Assembly (NCBI GenBank): GCA_049487715.1
Contig: CP150569.1
Location: 62,001-126,000, forward strand
Source of the DNA: Pycnococcus provasolii
Taxonomy: Eukaryota > Chlorophyta > Pseudoscourfieldiophyceae > Pseudoscourfieldiales
Reading direction: 5' to 3'
Length of the DNA: 64,000 bases
Below, piece after piece: positions 19,961 through 30,482 of this stretch. The translations under genes and the position numbers were made by a program. The notes under the pieces were generated by a model that saw nothing but the letters and a program-made list of their open reading frames with translations, was not told the DNA's origin and searched no databases. How positions within the stretch are numbered: position 1 is the stretch's first letter; each line of letters opens with the position of its first letter.

Positions 19961-19999
19961 ATGCTGTCGGCGCCACAGACAACCGCGCAGGAGAAACCG

Positions 20000-20036
<37 letters not shown>

Positions 20037-21795
20037 ATGCGGAAGCTACAGGCGCTACAGAAGCTGCCGCAGGCCCCAGTAGCCCTCGTCGGGAGCTGGA
20101 TAGCTACCAGACTGTTCACAACCTCATACTCGAGCGCGGCTTCCTCACCGACGCGACCGGACACTGCGACGTCAACGCACAGAGCTGGCCGCCGCACGCG
20201 CCGAGGCGTATCACCGTGCTGTGCCGCCAACGCGTCGGAAGTCTCGACATGACGAACGACAAGCCCGTCGTCACGGACGCGCAGACGCAAAGGCAGGTGC
20301 CGCCGACCAAGTTTGAGACGATGGCTGGTGCAAACTCGAGGAGGTGGAGACACAGCTTTCGCGTGCTACGCGAGTTGCCGCTGACTGACGAGGATTACAA
20401 AAAGGGGAACCAGGCTCTGCTTCGGGAGTTTGGGCTAAATTTGGACACGACGAGCAACGAAACGGGCGAGGACACGATGAACACCGACGAGAACGCTAAG
20501 CCGACTGACGCCGTGAACGGCGCGCAGACCCCGAAGCGCTCTTACATGAATGCCGCGCAGCGAAGGACACATAAGTGCTCGAACGTCGGGCCGGACTTCC
20601 AGGTGGCGCAGCTACCAGAGTGCAGGACTACCCCGCAGCCGGAGCAGAGCAACAATAGCAACGGCGACGACGCGCCGCCAGCTTCACCGCAGCTCATTCG
20701 ACTCGGTGGCACGCCCGCGCTCGCCGCGGCTCACGCGTTGCGCGAGTCGTCGGGCGTGGAGATTATCGAGGCGGCGAGGCTTCCGCCGGATGCGCTCGAC
20801 GACGCATGGTTGCTCGACCCGTCGCAGGACGACTCGGACTACGATATTGACGAAAACGGTGAAGTGACGGACTATCCCGTCGGCGGGCGAGCGCAGCGCG
20901 CTCGCAACAGGAGGCAGCTGCGTTCGGCAGTCAGGCGAGAGAGAGACCAGGAGCCGCCAGAGGATGTGCGACCCGCGTCGACGAAACGAACGACGGCGAT
21001 CAAGGATGCGGTCGCTTCGCCTTCCACGCCGAAGGGAGGTCAGCAGAATGTCAAGGTGGTGCTGTGTCAACCAACTCCCAAGGGCACGAAGACGCCGGGC
21101 ATGGAGGTGCGTCTCATCGTGAATGGCGTCGAGTTTGGAGGAACGCTGACTCCGACGGGGCGGACATCTGAGCATGCGAAACGTGCCAGGCCTGTGGCAG
21201 CTGCGGCACAGCAAGGCGATCCGGTGTACGCCGCGAATGACACTGTCATGTATTCGCGCTATCTGAAAGAGTGGAGCGAGTACTCAGGAGACGAGGTGCG
21301 GCCTGATGTTGTCGAGGTGATTTGCAACAGCTTTATCGGCGAGATTAACCACGAGACGGCGCACGTGATGTACGAGGGACGTGAAATGCCCGCGAGAGAC
21401 TTCGAGGTGATTGCCGGCCGTGGCAGCACGCGCAAGTGGAAGGAGTCGTTTCGTGTGCACGTGAGCAACTTGCCCGGGCGAGCAGATGAGCGCCCGCCCA
21501 CGCCGAATCTCGACCTTGCCGCGGCGATTGAAGAGGCGGCGGATGCTGAAAGAATTGCAAAGAGTGCCGAGGCGAAACTATTGGATGATGAGGAGCAGGA
21601 TGCGAGAGAAGATGAACAGGTTGAGGAGCAGGAGTTGCAGGAGGCAGAAGAAGAAGAAGAAGAAGAAGACAAAATAGGTGGCAAGCAGGAGCAGGAAGAG
21701 GAGCATGAGCACATGCAGGAGATCGAAGAGGAACTGCCACCCGTTGAAGACAACAGCGACGACGATATGCCACCGTTGCCTGCAGATGACGACGA

Positions 21796-21830
<35 letters not shown>

Positions 21831-22555
21831 AAAAACAAGTAGGAGAAGACGTCGTCGCGGTACCCCAGCAGGATGAGGAGAATGCTCACTCGCCGAAAAC
21901 AGAAACGCGAGTGCCTCCGTCCGCACCAGTTTTGCCGGTGGCGCGCAGCTCACCACCGTCCCCTCCACCGCCACCTCCGTCATCGCCACCGCCGGCGCCG
22001 GCGCCGCCCGCCCCTACTCTTGCCCCTGAGGTTGCACCGCTTGTTGAGGACAGTCCTGCAGGTGATAACGTGGCACCGGACCTCAACGTCGACGCAGCCA
22101 ATCGCAAGCGCAAGGCTGCCTCTCCAGCGCCGAGTGACAATTCCGGCAGCGCGCTGAGCGCGAGTGACAGCGACCTGACGCGTGCGTCGAAGTTGTCTCG
22201 AGGCGACTTGGTGGCACTCAAGCGCCAATCTCTGGAGCACCGAGTGTCTGAGATGGATTCAGACGAAATCAGCCTTGGCGACTGGCTGCAGAAGCACAGC
22301 CTCAGCGCATCCATCCCGCAAACCTCCTCCGCTGCTCTGGCATTTCCTTCGAAGCTGCCGTCGGATCTGCCTACTGAGGTAAACGTTGCTTGCATATGGC
22401 ACTATGGCACATTGGATACACGTTCCGGCTTGATTGCGCACGGCTCGAGCGAGCTGACTCCGCGCCAGTTTGCGATTAAGGCTGGTGCGAACATTAGCCA
22501 CGATGTCGGCGGCCGATTTGGCTGGCTCGCGAAGATCCGAGTGGTGAGTGGCTGA
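19961..22555 (+). CDS. Nuclear protein with three SAND-like repeats
   Basis: The frame is open from 19823, but the first in-frame ATG is at 19961 (864 aa). Upstream codons are a poly-Pro run; a second frame with ATG at 19594 reads into the same GCC repeats as poly-Ala, so the true N-terminus may involve an intron or frameshift. Three related units are visible, at about 20206-20365, 21305-21460 and 22380-22545. Each has a G-x-L/I-x core and then a [PT]-x-x-F-E-x-x-A-G...R-K-W-K-x-S-F-R-V ending, as in SAND domains (for example FEVIAGRGSTRKWKESFRV). SAND domains bind DNA in animal Sp100/AIRE proteins and in volvocine RegA-like (VARL) regulators. Between them lie Pro-rich, Asp/Glu-rich and coiled segments. 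TGTAA follows at 22621. SAND assignment is by motif only. Confidence 0.55.
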
Positions 22556-22695
22556 GGATTTTGGCTTACAACGCAGTACGCGGTGAATTAGAAGAATTCT
22601 TGTGTGACGTTGTTGTTGCTTGTAAAGGTATCATAGACTAATTATATTTCTACAAACTAACCTCATTTCGAAGAATAAGAATCCTGATCTATATC

Positions 22696-25647
22696 TTAGA
22701 CTGTCATTGGTGATGATGATGTCGTTGTGTGCTCCCACCTCAATGTCCAACCTTGGCTGATTTCCACCGAAAGAGATACCATCGAAACGATAAGAGCCTG
22801 ACGTTCCGTGTCGTAACGCCAGCTCGACAGCGGGATGCCATTGAAGGTAAGGCTGGCTGGCGCATTCGTAAGTCCGAAAATTTGAATCGAGCGCCAGATA
22901 GGAGTGTGGCTTTCGGAACTCGATTCAGGCGATGCAATCACGCAGGTGGCATTGGCCTGGAATGCGACGAACGTCGTTTTCGCCGATGACGAGGATATCA
23001 TGGACAGGCCGTCGTCGTAGAAGAGATGTCCGAACGCAGACTGCATTTCATCAAGCGCAACGTACAGGCCATACGGGCCAGCCGCGACCAAAGATGTTGT
23101 CAGGTCGGCGCCGCGGGCATCTCCGTCGTACATCGACATCACACTGCCACCGCGAATGTGTAAAGGAGGAGCCGCGCCCACTGGTGCAGATAACTTGTAG
23201 TACGCACCCACATCGCTGACACGAATCGGTGCGCCGACAATAGACGCTATGCCGTTCGAATATTCGAGGGAGTACCAAATGCCTTTTGGCAAGTACGTGT
23301 TGACGAAATCCACGCCAGATTTTACGACCGGGCTTACGAGCAGCACACCAGCCAGCACGAACTGCGTCGAGGAGTTCAGGCACGCCGCGTCGGTAGGGCA
23401 GATGAAGAATAAAGGTGCGGCGACGGCTGGACTCGCTTTACCTACGTGTGCGAGGTAGAACGCTGTCTCCAGCGTGGGCATCAGAGCATAGCGGAGGCTC
23501 AAGCTTGCTTCCGCCGCGTCCCGTGCGAGGGGAAATCTATACGGCTCCTGATCGATCGTCTCGAACGATGCATGATTGCGGGTGAAGGGATAAAATGCTC
23601 CAAGAGCCGTCCAGCGAGCGCAGAGCTCCTCGTTGGTGTTCAACAAAAAACCACAGATATCTGCACCAACCATCGGGATACCGAACAGGTTGCTATTGAG
23701 CACCTGAGCAATGCTCTGCCGAAGCGAATCCCAAGTTGCCGCGTTGTCACCCGACCAGTGAGCAGAATATCGGCCAGACGACACGAACGTGCTTCTCGTC
23801 AGCACAAATGGACGAGTGTTGGTTGCGGCAAGGAGCGCGTCGTGAGTAGCAATGGACTCCGCAAGGCCGTACATGTTGTGAGCGTCGTAGTGGCGAGTTC
23901 CATTGTGTCCCACGGAGCCTGGAGCGAGCGAGTGCACCGCAAGATCGTCGCGGAATCCGCCGTTATTGTGAATGCGGTAGGGAGGGAGATCGTACTTCGT
24001 CGACGGAGCGTCGCACTGCAGGCAGCATGTCGTCTGCTGTCCAGGTATTGGGCAGTTGGGTGGCACGGTGCACTTCGTTCCGCCGTTGCAGAAATTCGAC
24101 GGCTCATTCATGTCAATCCACAGCCCCGACACGGGCACCTCGTCGAGAAAAGACTTGACGAGCCGAGCCCACCATTCCCTCGCATTCGGCTTCAAAAAAT
24201 CTGGGAATGCCGTTGGTCCAGGCCACACCTGTCCAATTGCCACGTCTGCGCCACCACCCTTTGTCTCCGGCGCGTCGTGCCAGAAGACGTCGTCTTGCAT
24301 GCCATCTACAAATGGCGCGTACGTGCTGTCGGTTGACAGAATTCCTGGGTCGACAATCGTCACGTAGTGCTTTCCTTTCTTGGAAATTTGCTGAACAAAG
24401 TCGCGCACTTCCTCCTGCGGGTAATTCTTGCTGTCCCACGTGAAGTCTTTCCACGTTTGCATGTAGTCGATGTCGCTCCAAATCACCTCGAGCGGCAAAT
24501 TCGCTTTCGTGTAATTTTCCACGACTTCGCGGAGATGTCCAACGTTTGGATAGCCATATTTCGACTGGTGCGATCCCAGACTCCATCGTGGTGGCATTGA
24601 AGGCAGCCCAACGAGCTCGACGTATTGCCTCATCACATCCTCTGGCGACGGTCCGAGCATGACGTAAATTTCGAGCATCCCTCCGGTAAGTATGGCGTGG
24701 AGCGATTCGTCCTCGACGCGAAAGTCAGCCGCATTCGACGTCATGAAGAGAACACCGTGAGCGTTGCCATCCTCTTCGACGGATAGGTAGAACGGGTGAC
24801 TTCCGTACAGGTTGACGTCGACGTCCATGCAGGTGTGATCTCGATTCCACATTGTGTGCACTGCACCAGGCTGCAGGCGCAGTGCGTTTCGCGTTGATTC
24901 TCCGAGGCCGTACGTGGCGTGGTTCGATCTCAGGCTCGTGCCTATGCTGATGAACTGCTCTTTGAATACAAGCGGGAAATTAGCTGTGGAGAAGACGGTT
25001 GTGCCGGTGCTTTTCCTCTTGATTTGAAAGTGAAAGTTGTTGTCCGTTCCGCTGCTGAGTTGAAGTTGTTCGTACAGACGTCCGTTAGCGGTGGTGACAT
25101 CAGCAGCATGAGGTTTGTTGCGCGGCACGACGTCGTGCGGCACTTCGAATTGTTCGTTATTTGTGACTGTGACTGTTATGCGCATGCGCGAGTCCGTTTG
25201 ATACGTCGCTTCAAATTTTAGCGTGTTTGCGTCCGGTCCGAGCTGGGGTGCGACAGAACCTCCTGCTTCTTTCAACGAGAGATTCGCGGAGACGCCCATT
25301 TCCGACGATCGTTTTTCAACGATGGCGTATCCCGCGTTTGTGAAGTTGAGTGGTTTCACACACCATGGCGTATCATTGGAAGCAACATCCCCAGGTACAG
25401 GTTGCCAGCAGCACTGTCGGGCAAGGCACTCATGTTGTTGTATCCCCAAAAAACCGCAATCTCTCTTTTGCAGATCACGTAACCGCGCACCGACTGTTGA
25501 GAAGCACGTCCACGACTCAAATGACTCTTCTGAATGAGGAAGCTCTGAATCTGCATGTGCATGTGTAAACGCAATAAGCAAACCTGATAATAATAACACC
25601 AAAAAAGACACACAACACTCACGTGTGAACCATGAACGTGCGAGCAT
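22696..25647 (-). CDS. Secreted acid alpha-glucosidase, GH31, with P-type trefoil domain
   Basis: I start at the ATG at 25647 because it opens a signal peptide (hydrophobic core CVSFLVLLLSGLLIAF); the frame runs on to 25923 but upstream sequence is low-complexity. The product is 983 aa. A trefoil domain (Cys-rich, ~45-90, with CGFLGIQQHECLARQCCW) is followed by the galactose-mutarotase-like domain and a GH31 (beta/alpha)8 barrel. The nucleophile is in WIDMNEPSNF (Asp ~512) and the acid/base Asp is in HWSGDNAATW (~634). The second family signature GADICGF...ELCARW is present. Homologues (lysosomal GAA, sucrase-isomaltase, plant acid alpha-glucosidases) release glucose from maltose, starch or glycogen ends. 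Location is secreted, cell wall or vacuole by inference. Single exon. Convergent with the SAND gene, 140 bp apart. Confidence 0.93.
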   Translation of the reverse strand: MLARSWFTRECCVSFLVLLLSGLLIAFTHAHADSELPHSEESFESWTCFSTVGARLRDLQKRDCGFLGIQQHECLARQCCWQPVPGDVASNDTPWCVKPLNFTNAGYAIVEKRSSEMGVSANLSLKEAGGSVAPQLGPDANTLKFEATYQTDSRMRITVTVTNNEQFEVPHDVVPRNKPHAADVTTANGRLYEQLQLSSGTDNNFHFQIKRKSTGTTVFSTANFPLVFKEQFISIGTSLRSNHATYGLGESTRNALRLQPGAVHTMWNRDHTCMDVDVNLYGSHPFYLSVEEDGNAHGVLFMTSNAADFRVEDESLHAILTGGMLEIYVMLGPSPEDVMRQYVELVGLPSMPPRWSLGSHQSKYGYPNVGHLREVVENYTKANLPLEVIWSDIDYMQTWKDFTWDSKNYPQEEVRDFVQQISKKGKHYVTIVDPGILSTDSTYAPFVDGMQDDVFWHDAPETKGGGADVAIGQVWPGPTAFPDFLKPNAREWWARLVKSFLDEVPVSGLWIDMNEPSNFCNGGTKCTVPPNCPIPGQQTTCCLQCDAPSTKYDLPPYRIHNNGGFRDDLAVHSLAPGSVGHNGTRHYDAHNMYGLAESIATHDALLAATNTRPFVLTRSTFVSSGRYSAHWSGDNAATWDSLRQSIAQVLNSNLFGIPMVGADICGFLLNTNEELCARWTALGAFYPFTRNHASFETIDQEPYRFPLARDAAEASLSLRYALMPTLETAFYLAHVGKASPAVAAPLFFICPTDAACLNSSTQFVLAGVLLVSPVVKSGVDFVNTYLPKGIWYSLEYSNGIASIVGAPIRVSDVGAYYKLSAPVGAAPPLHIRGGSVMSMYDGDARGADLTTSLVAAGPYGLYVALDEMQSAFGHLFYDDGLSMISSSSAKTTFVAFQANATCVIASPESSSESHTPIWRSIQIFGLTNAPASLTFNGIPLSSWRYDTERQALIVSMVSLSVEISQGWTLRWEHTTTSSSPMTV

Positions 25648-26185
25648 TGTCGTGCGCCTGAAGTACGGATAATATTCACATGCATGCGAAGGATGGGGAT
25701 GATGGTGTGGTGTTGGACGTGTGCGTGATTGGGTGTGAAAGAGATGGTCTGGGCAGGGATGTGGAGGAGGTGAGTGATGAACCGGTGGAGGCGTTGTGTC
25801 CAGGAGGAGGAGGAGCGGATGTAGGAAGGCGAAGGGCCGAAGGGGGAAAGAAACATAGAAACATAGAAAAATTGACAGGTAGAAAAAAATCGAACTAAGG
25901 TTAACAACAGTTGTTGACATCACGTATTCCCCTTCCTACTGTAAGCTTTATCATTAGCGCCCGTTAACCCCTAAACCAATCGTCTAAACCCCTAAATGGT
26001 CGTGCGAATCCCCTTGCGAATTCTTGCGACTTCTTGAATGGCTCGTGCAGGAGGGGGGGTGGAATCAGACATCCGAAGGAATGCGAATTGCCAAGCCAAA
26101 GGGCTTTTTTTCCCCTTGGGGAGAGGTTCCACGTCACGCCATTCCAAATAACCTTTCCCCGAAGAAGAAGACGGATCCCCATCTC
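25648..26185. other. Divergent promoter region GH31 / HMG-CoA lyase
   Basis: The minus-strand GH31 leader side is pyrimidine-rich and Pro/His-coding by chance. At 25966-25996 there are two degenerate telomere-type motifs (AACCCCTAAACC and AAACCCCTAAA). A TAAGGTTA motif is near 25897. No other element seen. Confidence 0.4.
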
Positions 26186-27370
26186 ATGTTTCACCTCAGA
26201 ATGCCATTCGTGGCGTCCCTCCAGCGGGGTCATCTTTCTCGTAATAGTCATCTTCATCTTTCTGGTAATTTCTTCTTTATGAGTCGACCTGGTCATAGTT
26301 GTTTTCACACGTTACCTCTCCCTCCTTCTCACGTGAAAATAAACGAAGTCGGACCGCGTGACGGACTTCAGAACGAAAGTTCATGTTCCGATAGTTCCGA
26401 TGGTCTTTTAACGCCGTATCGACGCGCGTTTTTAGCATTCTTGTTGAAGCAAGCAAACTGCCACACTGTCGAAGCCGCGGCGTTTGTCAGGGAAGATAAA
26501 GTGCCCGCCATGGCGGGGGCTGCGCAAGTCTTCGAACACCTAAGGACACTCGAAGGGGAAAACGCAAACAAAAAAGACGTGTGGGCGCGATACGTCGCGC
26601 TCGTCCCGAACCGCAAAGGCGCAGAAAAAGCCATCGACGCTGGAGTCAACAGCCTCGCGGTCGTGACGTGCGTGTCGGATGCCTTCGCGAACAAAAACGT
26701 CGGAACGAAAACGTGGCAAGATAACCTAAGACTCGCGTGCGAGGCGGCGACAACAGCGGCAAGAAACGCTGACGTGCAGCGCGTGCGCGGCTACATCAGC
26801 TGCTCGTTCGCATGCCCGTACGATACGCTTACGCGTGCTGAAGACGTCGCGCACTCCGCCGCCGCCCTCGCCGATGCGGGATGCACCGAGATTGTTCTAG
26901 GCGACACTGATGGGCGCGCGAGCGTGCGCCGTCTCGAGGAGAACGTTACGGCACTCAGCCGCGCGGGCTTGGAACAAGACGCAATCGGCGTGCACTTCCA
27001 CGACACGTTCGGGCAGGCGCTGGTTAACGTCTACGCGTCGCTCGCGCTAGGCATAACCAGCGTCGACGCGAGCTGCGCAGGGCTCGGGGGATGTCCCTTT
27101 GCGCCAGGCGCTACTGGAAATCTCGCAACGGAGGACCTCGCATTCTTCGCCGAAGGCGCCGGCGTTTCGACAGGCGTGGACGCTCGACGCCTGCTTGCGG
27201 CGGGAAGGTATGCGCACGCCCTCGCGTGCGGCGACGAACGCCTGCTTGTGAAATTGGAGCAGGATTGGCGCGACGGCAAACTGGGCAGTGGTGGTGACGC
27301 CGACGTCGCGAAGGCGCGTCCTGTTGCTGGGAGGGCGGCGCGTGCTTGGCCGAGAAAGCTTGGTATGTAG
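26186..27370 (+). CDS. HMGCL: Hydroxymethylglutaryl-CoA lyase, probably mitochondrial
   Basis: I choose the ATG at 26186 (394 aa), since the following 50 residues are rich in Arg, His and Ser without acids, as in a mitochondrial presequence; alternatives are 26081 and 26279. The catalytic domain begins VKINEVGPRDGLQNE, the TIM-barrel start of the family with the metal-binding Asp. The signature GLGGCPFAPGATGNLATED carries the catalytic Cys at about residue 303, and HFHDTFGQALVN supplies the metal-binding His pair. The enzyme splits HMG-CoA into acetyl-CoA and acetoacetate in leucine breakdown. The C-terminus (KLGM) is not a peroxisomal signal. The next gene is convergent and encodes a secreted protein. 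Confidence 0.93.
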   Translation: MFHLRMPFVASLQRGHLSRNSHLHLSGNFFFMSRPGHSCFHTLPLPPSHVKINEVGPRDGLQNESSCSDSSDGLLTPYRRAFLAFLLKQANCHTVEAAAFVREDKVPAMAGAAQVFEHLRTLEGENANKKDVWARYVALVPNRKGAEKAIDAGVNSLAVVTCVSDAFANKNVGTKTWQDNLRLACEAATTAARNADVQRVRGYISCSFACPYDTLTRAEDVAHSAAALADAGCTEIVLGDTDGRASVRRLEENVTALSRAGLEQDAIGVHFHDTFGQALVNVYASLALGITSVDASCAGLGGCPFAPGATGNLATEDLAFFAEGAGVSTGVDARRLLAAGRYAHALACGDERLLVKLEQDWRDGKLGSGGDADVAKARPVAGRAARAWPRKLGM

Positions 27371-27541
27371 ACGATGTAGATGAAGTAGAGAATTTGATTT
27401 ATTGATTACTCGGTTTCAAATGTGATGATGTACGTCGCATTGCATCGCGCGCATCGCAAGGAAAAACTGTCAAAAGAGCCATCACACTCGCAACTGTTTT
27501 TACCGACTAATTATTTCAAGAGCTCAGTGGTGCAACTTTGC

Positions 27542-28024
27542 TCAGAAACCTCCACCCCAGCCAGGTCCCCAGCCACCGCTATTGTTTAGTAGTTGTTGTT
27601 TGGTTAGTGTATGTAAACGATTCAAAGCGAGATGAATTGATTCATTGATTCATTCATTTTATTCATTGAAGACTTACCCATGATAGCCACCCCAGCCACC
27701 ACCAGGATAGCCACCCCAGCCACCACCAGGATAGTAGCCACCACCCCATCCAGGACCCCAGCCACCACCACCACCTCCTCCAGAAGCAGCAGCAGACGCC
27801 GCAGCAGCAGCGCCACCGCCACCACCCCATCCAGGGTAGCCACCACCACCACCTCCAGCTGCCGCCGCAGCGGATGCAGCAGCAGCGCCACCGCCACCAC
27901 CACCACCCGGGTATCCCATCCAGAGCATCTTACGCGAATGCGCGCCTTCAGCAGCGGAGGCGAAGGAGACCATGAAGGAGAGCACGACCACCATGAAACA
28001 AAACACAAGGGAGCGGGACATCAT
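27542..28024 (-). CDS. Secreted Gly/Ala/Trp-rich protein, two exons
   Basis: Exon 1 is 28024-27678 and exon 2 is 27578-27542, separated by a 99-bp GT-AG intron (GTAAGT at 27677). The phase-2 join extends the repeat exactly: the last exon adds GGWGPGWGGGF and a stop, matching the WGPGWGGG unit of exon 1, which is good evidence for the splice. The 127-aa product has a signal peptide (MMSRSLVFCFMVVVLSF...) and then alternating poly-Gly, poly-Ala and Gly-Trp/Tyr tracts (YPGGGWGGYPGGGWGG). Such compositions occur in cell-wall and extracellular-matrix glycine-rich proteins and in some short secreted peptides. No catalytic domain. Role in the wall or matrix is inference from composition. Confidence 0.8.
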
Positions 28025-28361
28025 CTTGAAGTGAATTATGACTGACGGGAAGGTACAGTGAGTCACACAAGGGAAGAATGAGGAGGAAGTCAAGTGAAGA
28101 ATGACGAGCCCTGGAAGGAAGGGACGATGACAACGGGGCCGGAGGGAAGGAGGGAAGGGGGGAAGGGGGGAAGGAGTTTTAGTTTTGGAATCAAGGCAGG
28201 TGGGAAGTCAATTTTTTCCTGAAAAAAATATCAGCTTCAAAACCAATCCAAGAAAAATCAAATCTAATCAAATCAATGCGTGAAGGAGATTTTGTTTCGG
28301 GGTTTAAGGTTAGTAGTATTCTTCTTAGTAGTAACAAACGTCTTCCTTCAGCTTCTCAGCT
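28025..28361. other. Intergenic gap upstream of the Gly-rich gene, downstream of BBS8
   Basis: A purine-rich GGAAGGAGGGAAGGGG tract spans about 28100-28175, followed by AT-richer DNA. A TAAGGTTA motif lies at about 28307 and a duplicated TAGTAGTA/TTCTTAGTAG stretch is next to the BBS8 stop. I see no gene. Confidence 0.3.
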
Positions 28362-29891
28362 TCAGCATGTGCTGAAGTGCTGCTTCAGCTGTTTCAGCAA
28401 CTCGTGGCTGTCGCTGTGATCCTCGTACGCATCCAAGCTCTTCGTGCACAGCTCGAACGACTCCTGGAAGTCGCCAAGCTTGAACGCCAGCAATGCGCCG
28501 TTGAAAAAGGGCTCGAACAGGTGAGGTACTAGCGAGGCGGCTGTCTGGAAGTTGGCGCGCGCCTGATCGACGTTGCCCTTGCGCAGCTCGAGAACGCCCA
28601 GGTTGTTGAACGACTCGGCGTGCTTCGCCTCGATGCTCACGGCGATCTTCAAGCTCTGATAAGCGAGACCGAGGTCGCCTATGCCAATGCCAATCGTGCC
28701 GATGTTGAACCACACGTCCGCCATGTTCTCGTCATTTGCGAGCGCGAGCGCCTTCTCCATGCACGACAGGCACATGTCGTACTGGCTTGCGTAGAAACAC
28801 GACAGGCCAACGTTGTTCCACAGCTCCGTCGACGAAACGCCCATCTGCAGCAGGCGGCGAAAGAAGCGAAGCGCCACCTCCGGCTGGTCGGTGTAGAAGT
28901 GGTGCGCACCGAGGCATGCAATCGCCTCGACGTTGCTCGAGTCGATGCTCAGCACGCGCTTGTAGCACGTTACGGACTGAGCCATGTCGTTCACCGCGTC
29001 GTGTATGCGCGCCTTGCCAAGCTCCAGCTGCGGCTCGTCCGGGTGGTTGGTGCCCGCGCGCGCGTACGCGTCCAGGCAAGTGTTTGGCTGGTCGAGGCGA
29101 ACGTAGCACTTGCACAGCTCGAGCGTCACGCTGACCATGTCGCTGTTCTTCAGCGCGCTTTGGAACTGCCTCTCCGCCTCGCGGAGCAGTCCGAGCTGGT
29201 AGTACGACTTGCCGAGTCTCGCCTTCCACCACCAGTCTTTGTACTCCGCCAGCTGCGTGGCAATGGCGCACAGCTCGAGGCTCTTTTTCGGATTGTGGTC
29301 GTGGTATATGACGTAGTCGCAGAGCACGCGCGCGAGCGCAGGTCTTGCGGCGTACTTGCGCAGGTCAAGTTTCTCGACGGCGATGAACGGCCCCCCTGGC
29401 TCGCTTAGCATGGAAGCAGTTCCTAGTCGCACGAAGCGGTCGCTTCCCGTCACGGGCCTGCTCGTTCCAGGCCTGTTTCCCGCGAACGCGCCTCGCACGT
29501 CCGTCGACTGCGTGCCCGGCCTCGTCATGGTTCCCGGTCGCGCAAACCCTGTGAGCGGTCGTCCGCTGGAGCTGACTGGCCTCACACCTTGCGACGCGCC
29601 ACCCGACTTGGCTCCCGTGAGCGGCCTGGCTAGCGACGTTCCTGGCCGCGGCAGCTTGGCAATGGCGTTGTCGTCGAGGAGCACTTCCGCGACACCTTCG
29701 TCCTCGATTTCCGTGTCGTCGAGGTAGTTCTTCATGGTAAGTGCGCGGCACTTGAGGTACCACACCGCTTGGTCGTACGGGTTTTTGTCGAGGAGCGCGG
29801 AGCATATTTCTATGCACTCGTCGTAGCGCTGTCTTAAGAGTAGGCGCTGCGCGCGCCACACCTTGTCGAGGCCGTCGGGAACGAGCACCAT
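28362..29891 (-). CDS. BBS8: Bardet-Biedl syndrome 8 / TTC8 (BBSome subunit)
   Basis: The ATG at 29891 (509 aa) begins MVLVPDGLDKVWRAQRLLLRQRYDEC, where the TTC8 family begins; the frame continues seven codons upstream. The family features are in order: an N-terminal TPR with NPYDQAVWYLKCRALT, a long linker with Arg-Pro-Gly-Thr repeats (RPGTSLARPLTG and similar), then EKLDLRKYAARPALARVLCDYVIYHDHNPKKSLELC, then about eight TPRs ending near LKQLKQHFSTC. BBS8 is a core BBSome subunit that carries membrane cargo out of cilia together with IFT. Its presence implies a ciliated cell. Single exon. The next upstream region is gene-poor. Confidence 0.95.
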   Translation of the reverse strand: MVLVPDGLDKVWRAQRLLLRQRYDECIEICSALLDKNPYDQAVWYLKCRALTMKNYLDDTEIEDEGVAEVLLDDNAIAKLPRPGTSLARPLTGAKSGGASQGVRPVSSSGRPLTGFARPGTMTRPGTQSTDVRGAFAGNRPGTSRPVTGSDRFVRLGTASMLSEPGGPFIAVEKLDLRKYAARPALARVLCDYVIYHDHNPKKSLELCAIATQLAEYKDWWWKARLGKSYYQLGLLREAERQFQSALKNSDMVSVTLELCKCYVRLDQPNTCLDAYARAGTNHPDEPQLELGKARIHDAVNDMAQSVTCYKRVLSIDSSNVEAIACLGAHHFYTDQPEVALRFFRRLLQMGVSSTELWNNVGLSCFYASQYDMCLSCMEKALALANDENMADVWFNIGTIGIGIGDLGLAYQSLKIAVSIEAKHAESFNNLGVLELRKGNVDQARANFQTAASLVPHLFEPFFNGALLAFKLGDFQESFELCTKSLDAYEDHSDSHELLKQLKQHFSTC

Positions 29892-30482
29892 GATAGAAAA
29901 CACGCAAACCAAGGAGTTCGGAATGCAGGAGACGGAAGCGCGCGCAAGTTCCAGGTTTCAAGAGGAATAGAATGGGACGCGGCCACCAACGGTCTCCTGC
30001 ACCCTCGAGTCCGGACGAGGTGCCTCACACAAATTCAACTATTCAAGTAAGTTTACCAAACACTCGGACGTGCTAATGGGGATACGTCGTTAGCTGGGTG
30101 CGTGTATCGAAACCACCTCGCGCGCCCATCGCGCGCCAAGGCGGGCCCCTTTTTTTCGCGGGCCCCTCTCCTTCTCCTAGGCCTACAGCCAGACACTCTA
30201 CTGTAAGTCGATGACAGCCGTGTGTGCAGGGGAGTACTCGGTGGGAGGAGAGGTGCATTTGCCTGAGGAGGTGGCATCGATACTGCCTAAGGTGCGGCAC
30301 GCAATCCCACGGAAAATAATGGCCACACACGATGGATTTTGGGCCCACGTTGGGTTCCGCCTCGGCCTCGCCTCTACTGGTGCAGCCTCGACTCGAACGA
30401 AGCTTGCATTGTCGCACGCTACAACCAGCCGTCCATTTGACCACCCTCATGTGGCTCCTGAACTTAAGAGAGCCACGACGAG
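29892..30482. other. Intergenic region, GGGCCCC direct repeat, no clear gene
   Basis: A direct repeat GCGGGCCCCT is at about 30141 and 30158 around a T7 run. Open frames at 30211-30714 (+) and 30073-30498 (-) have no recognisable content. Confidence 0.3.
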
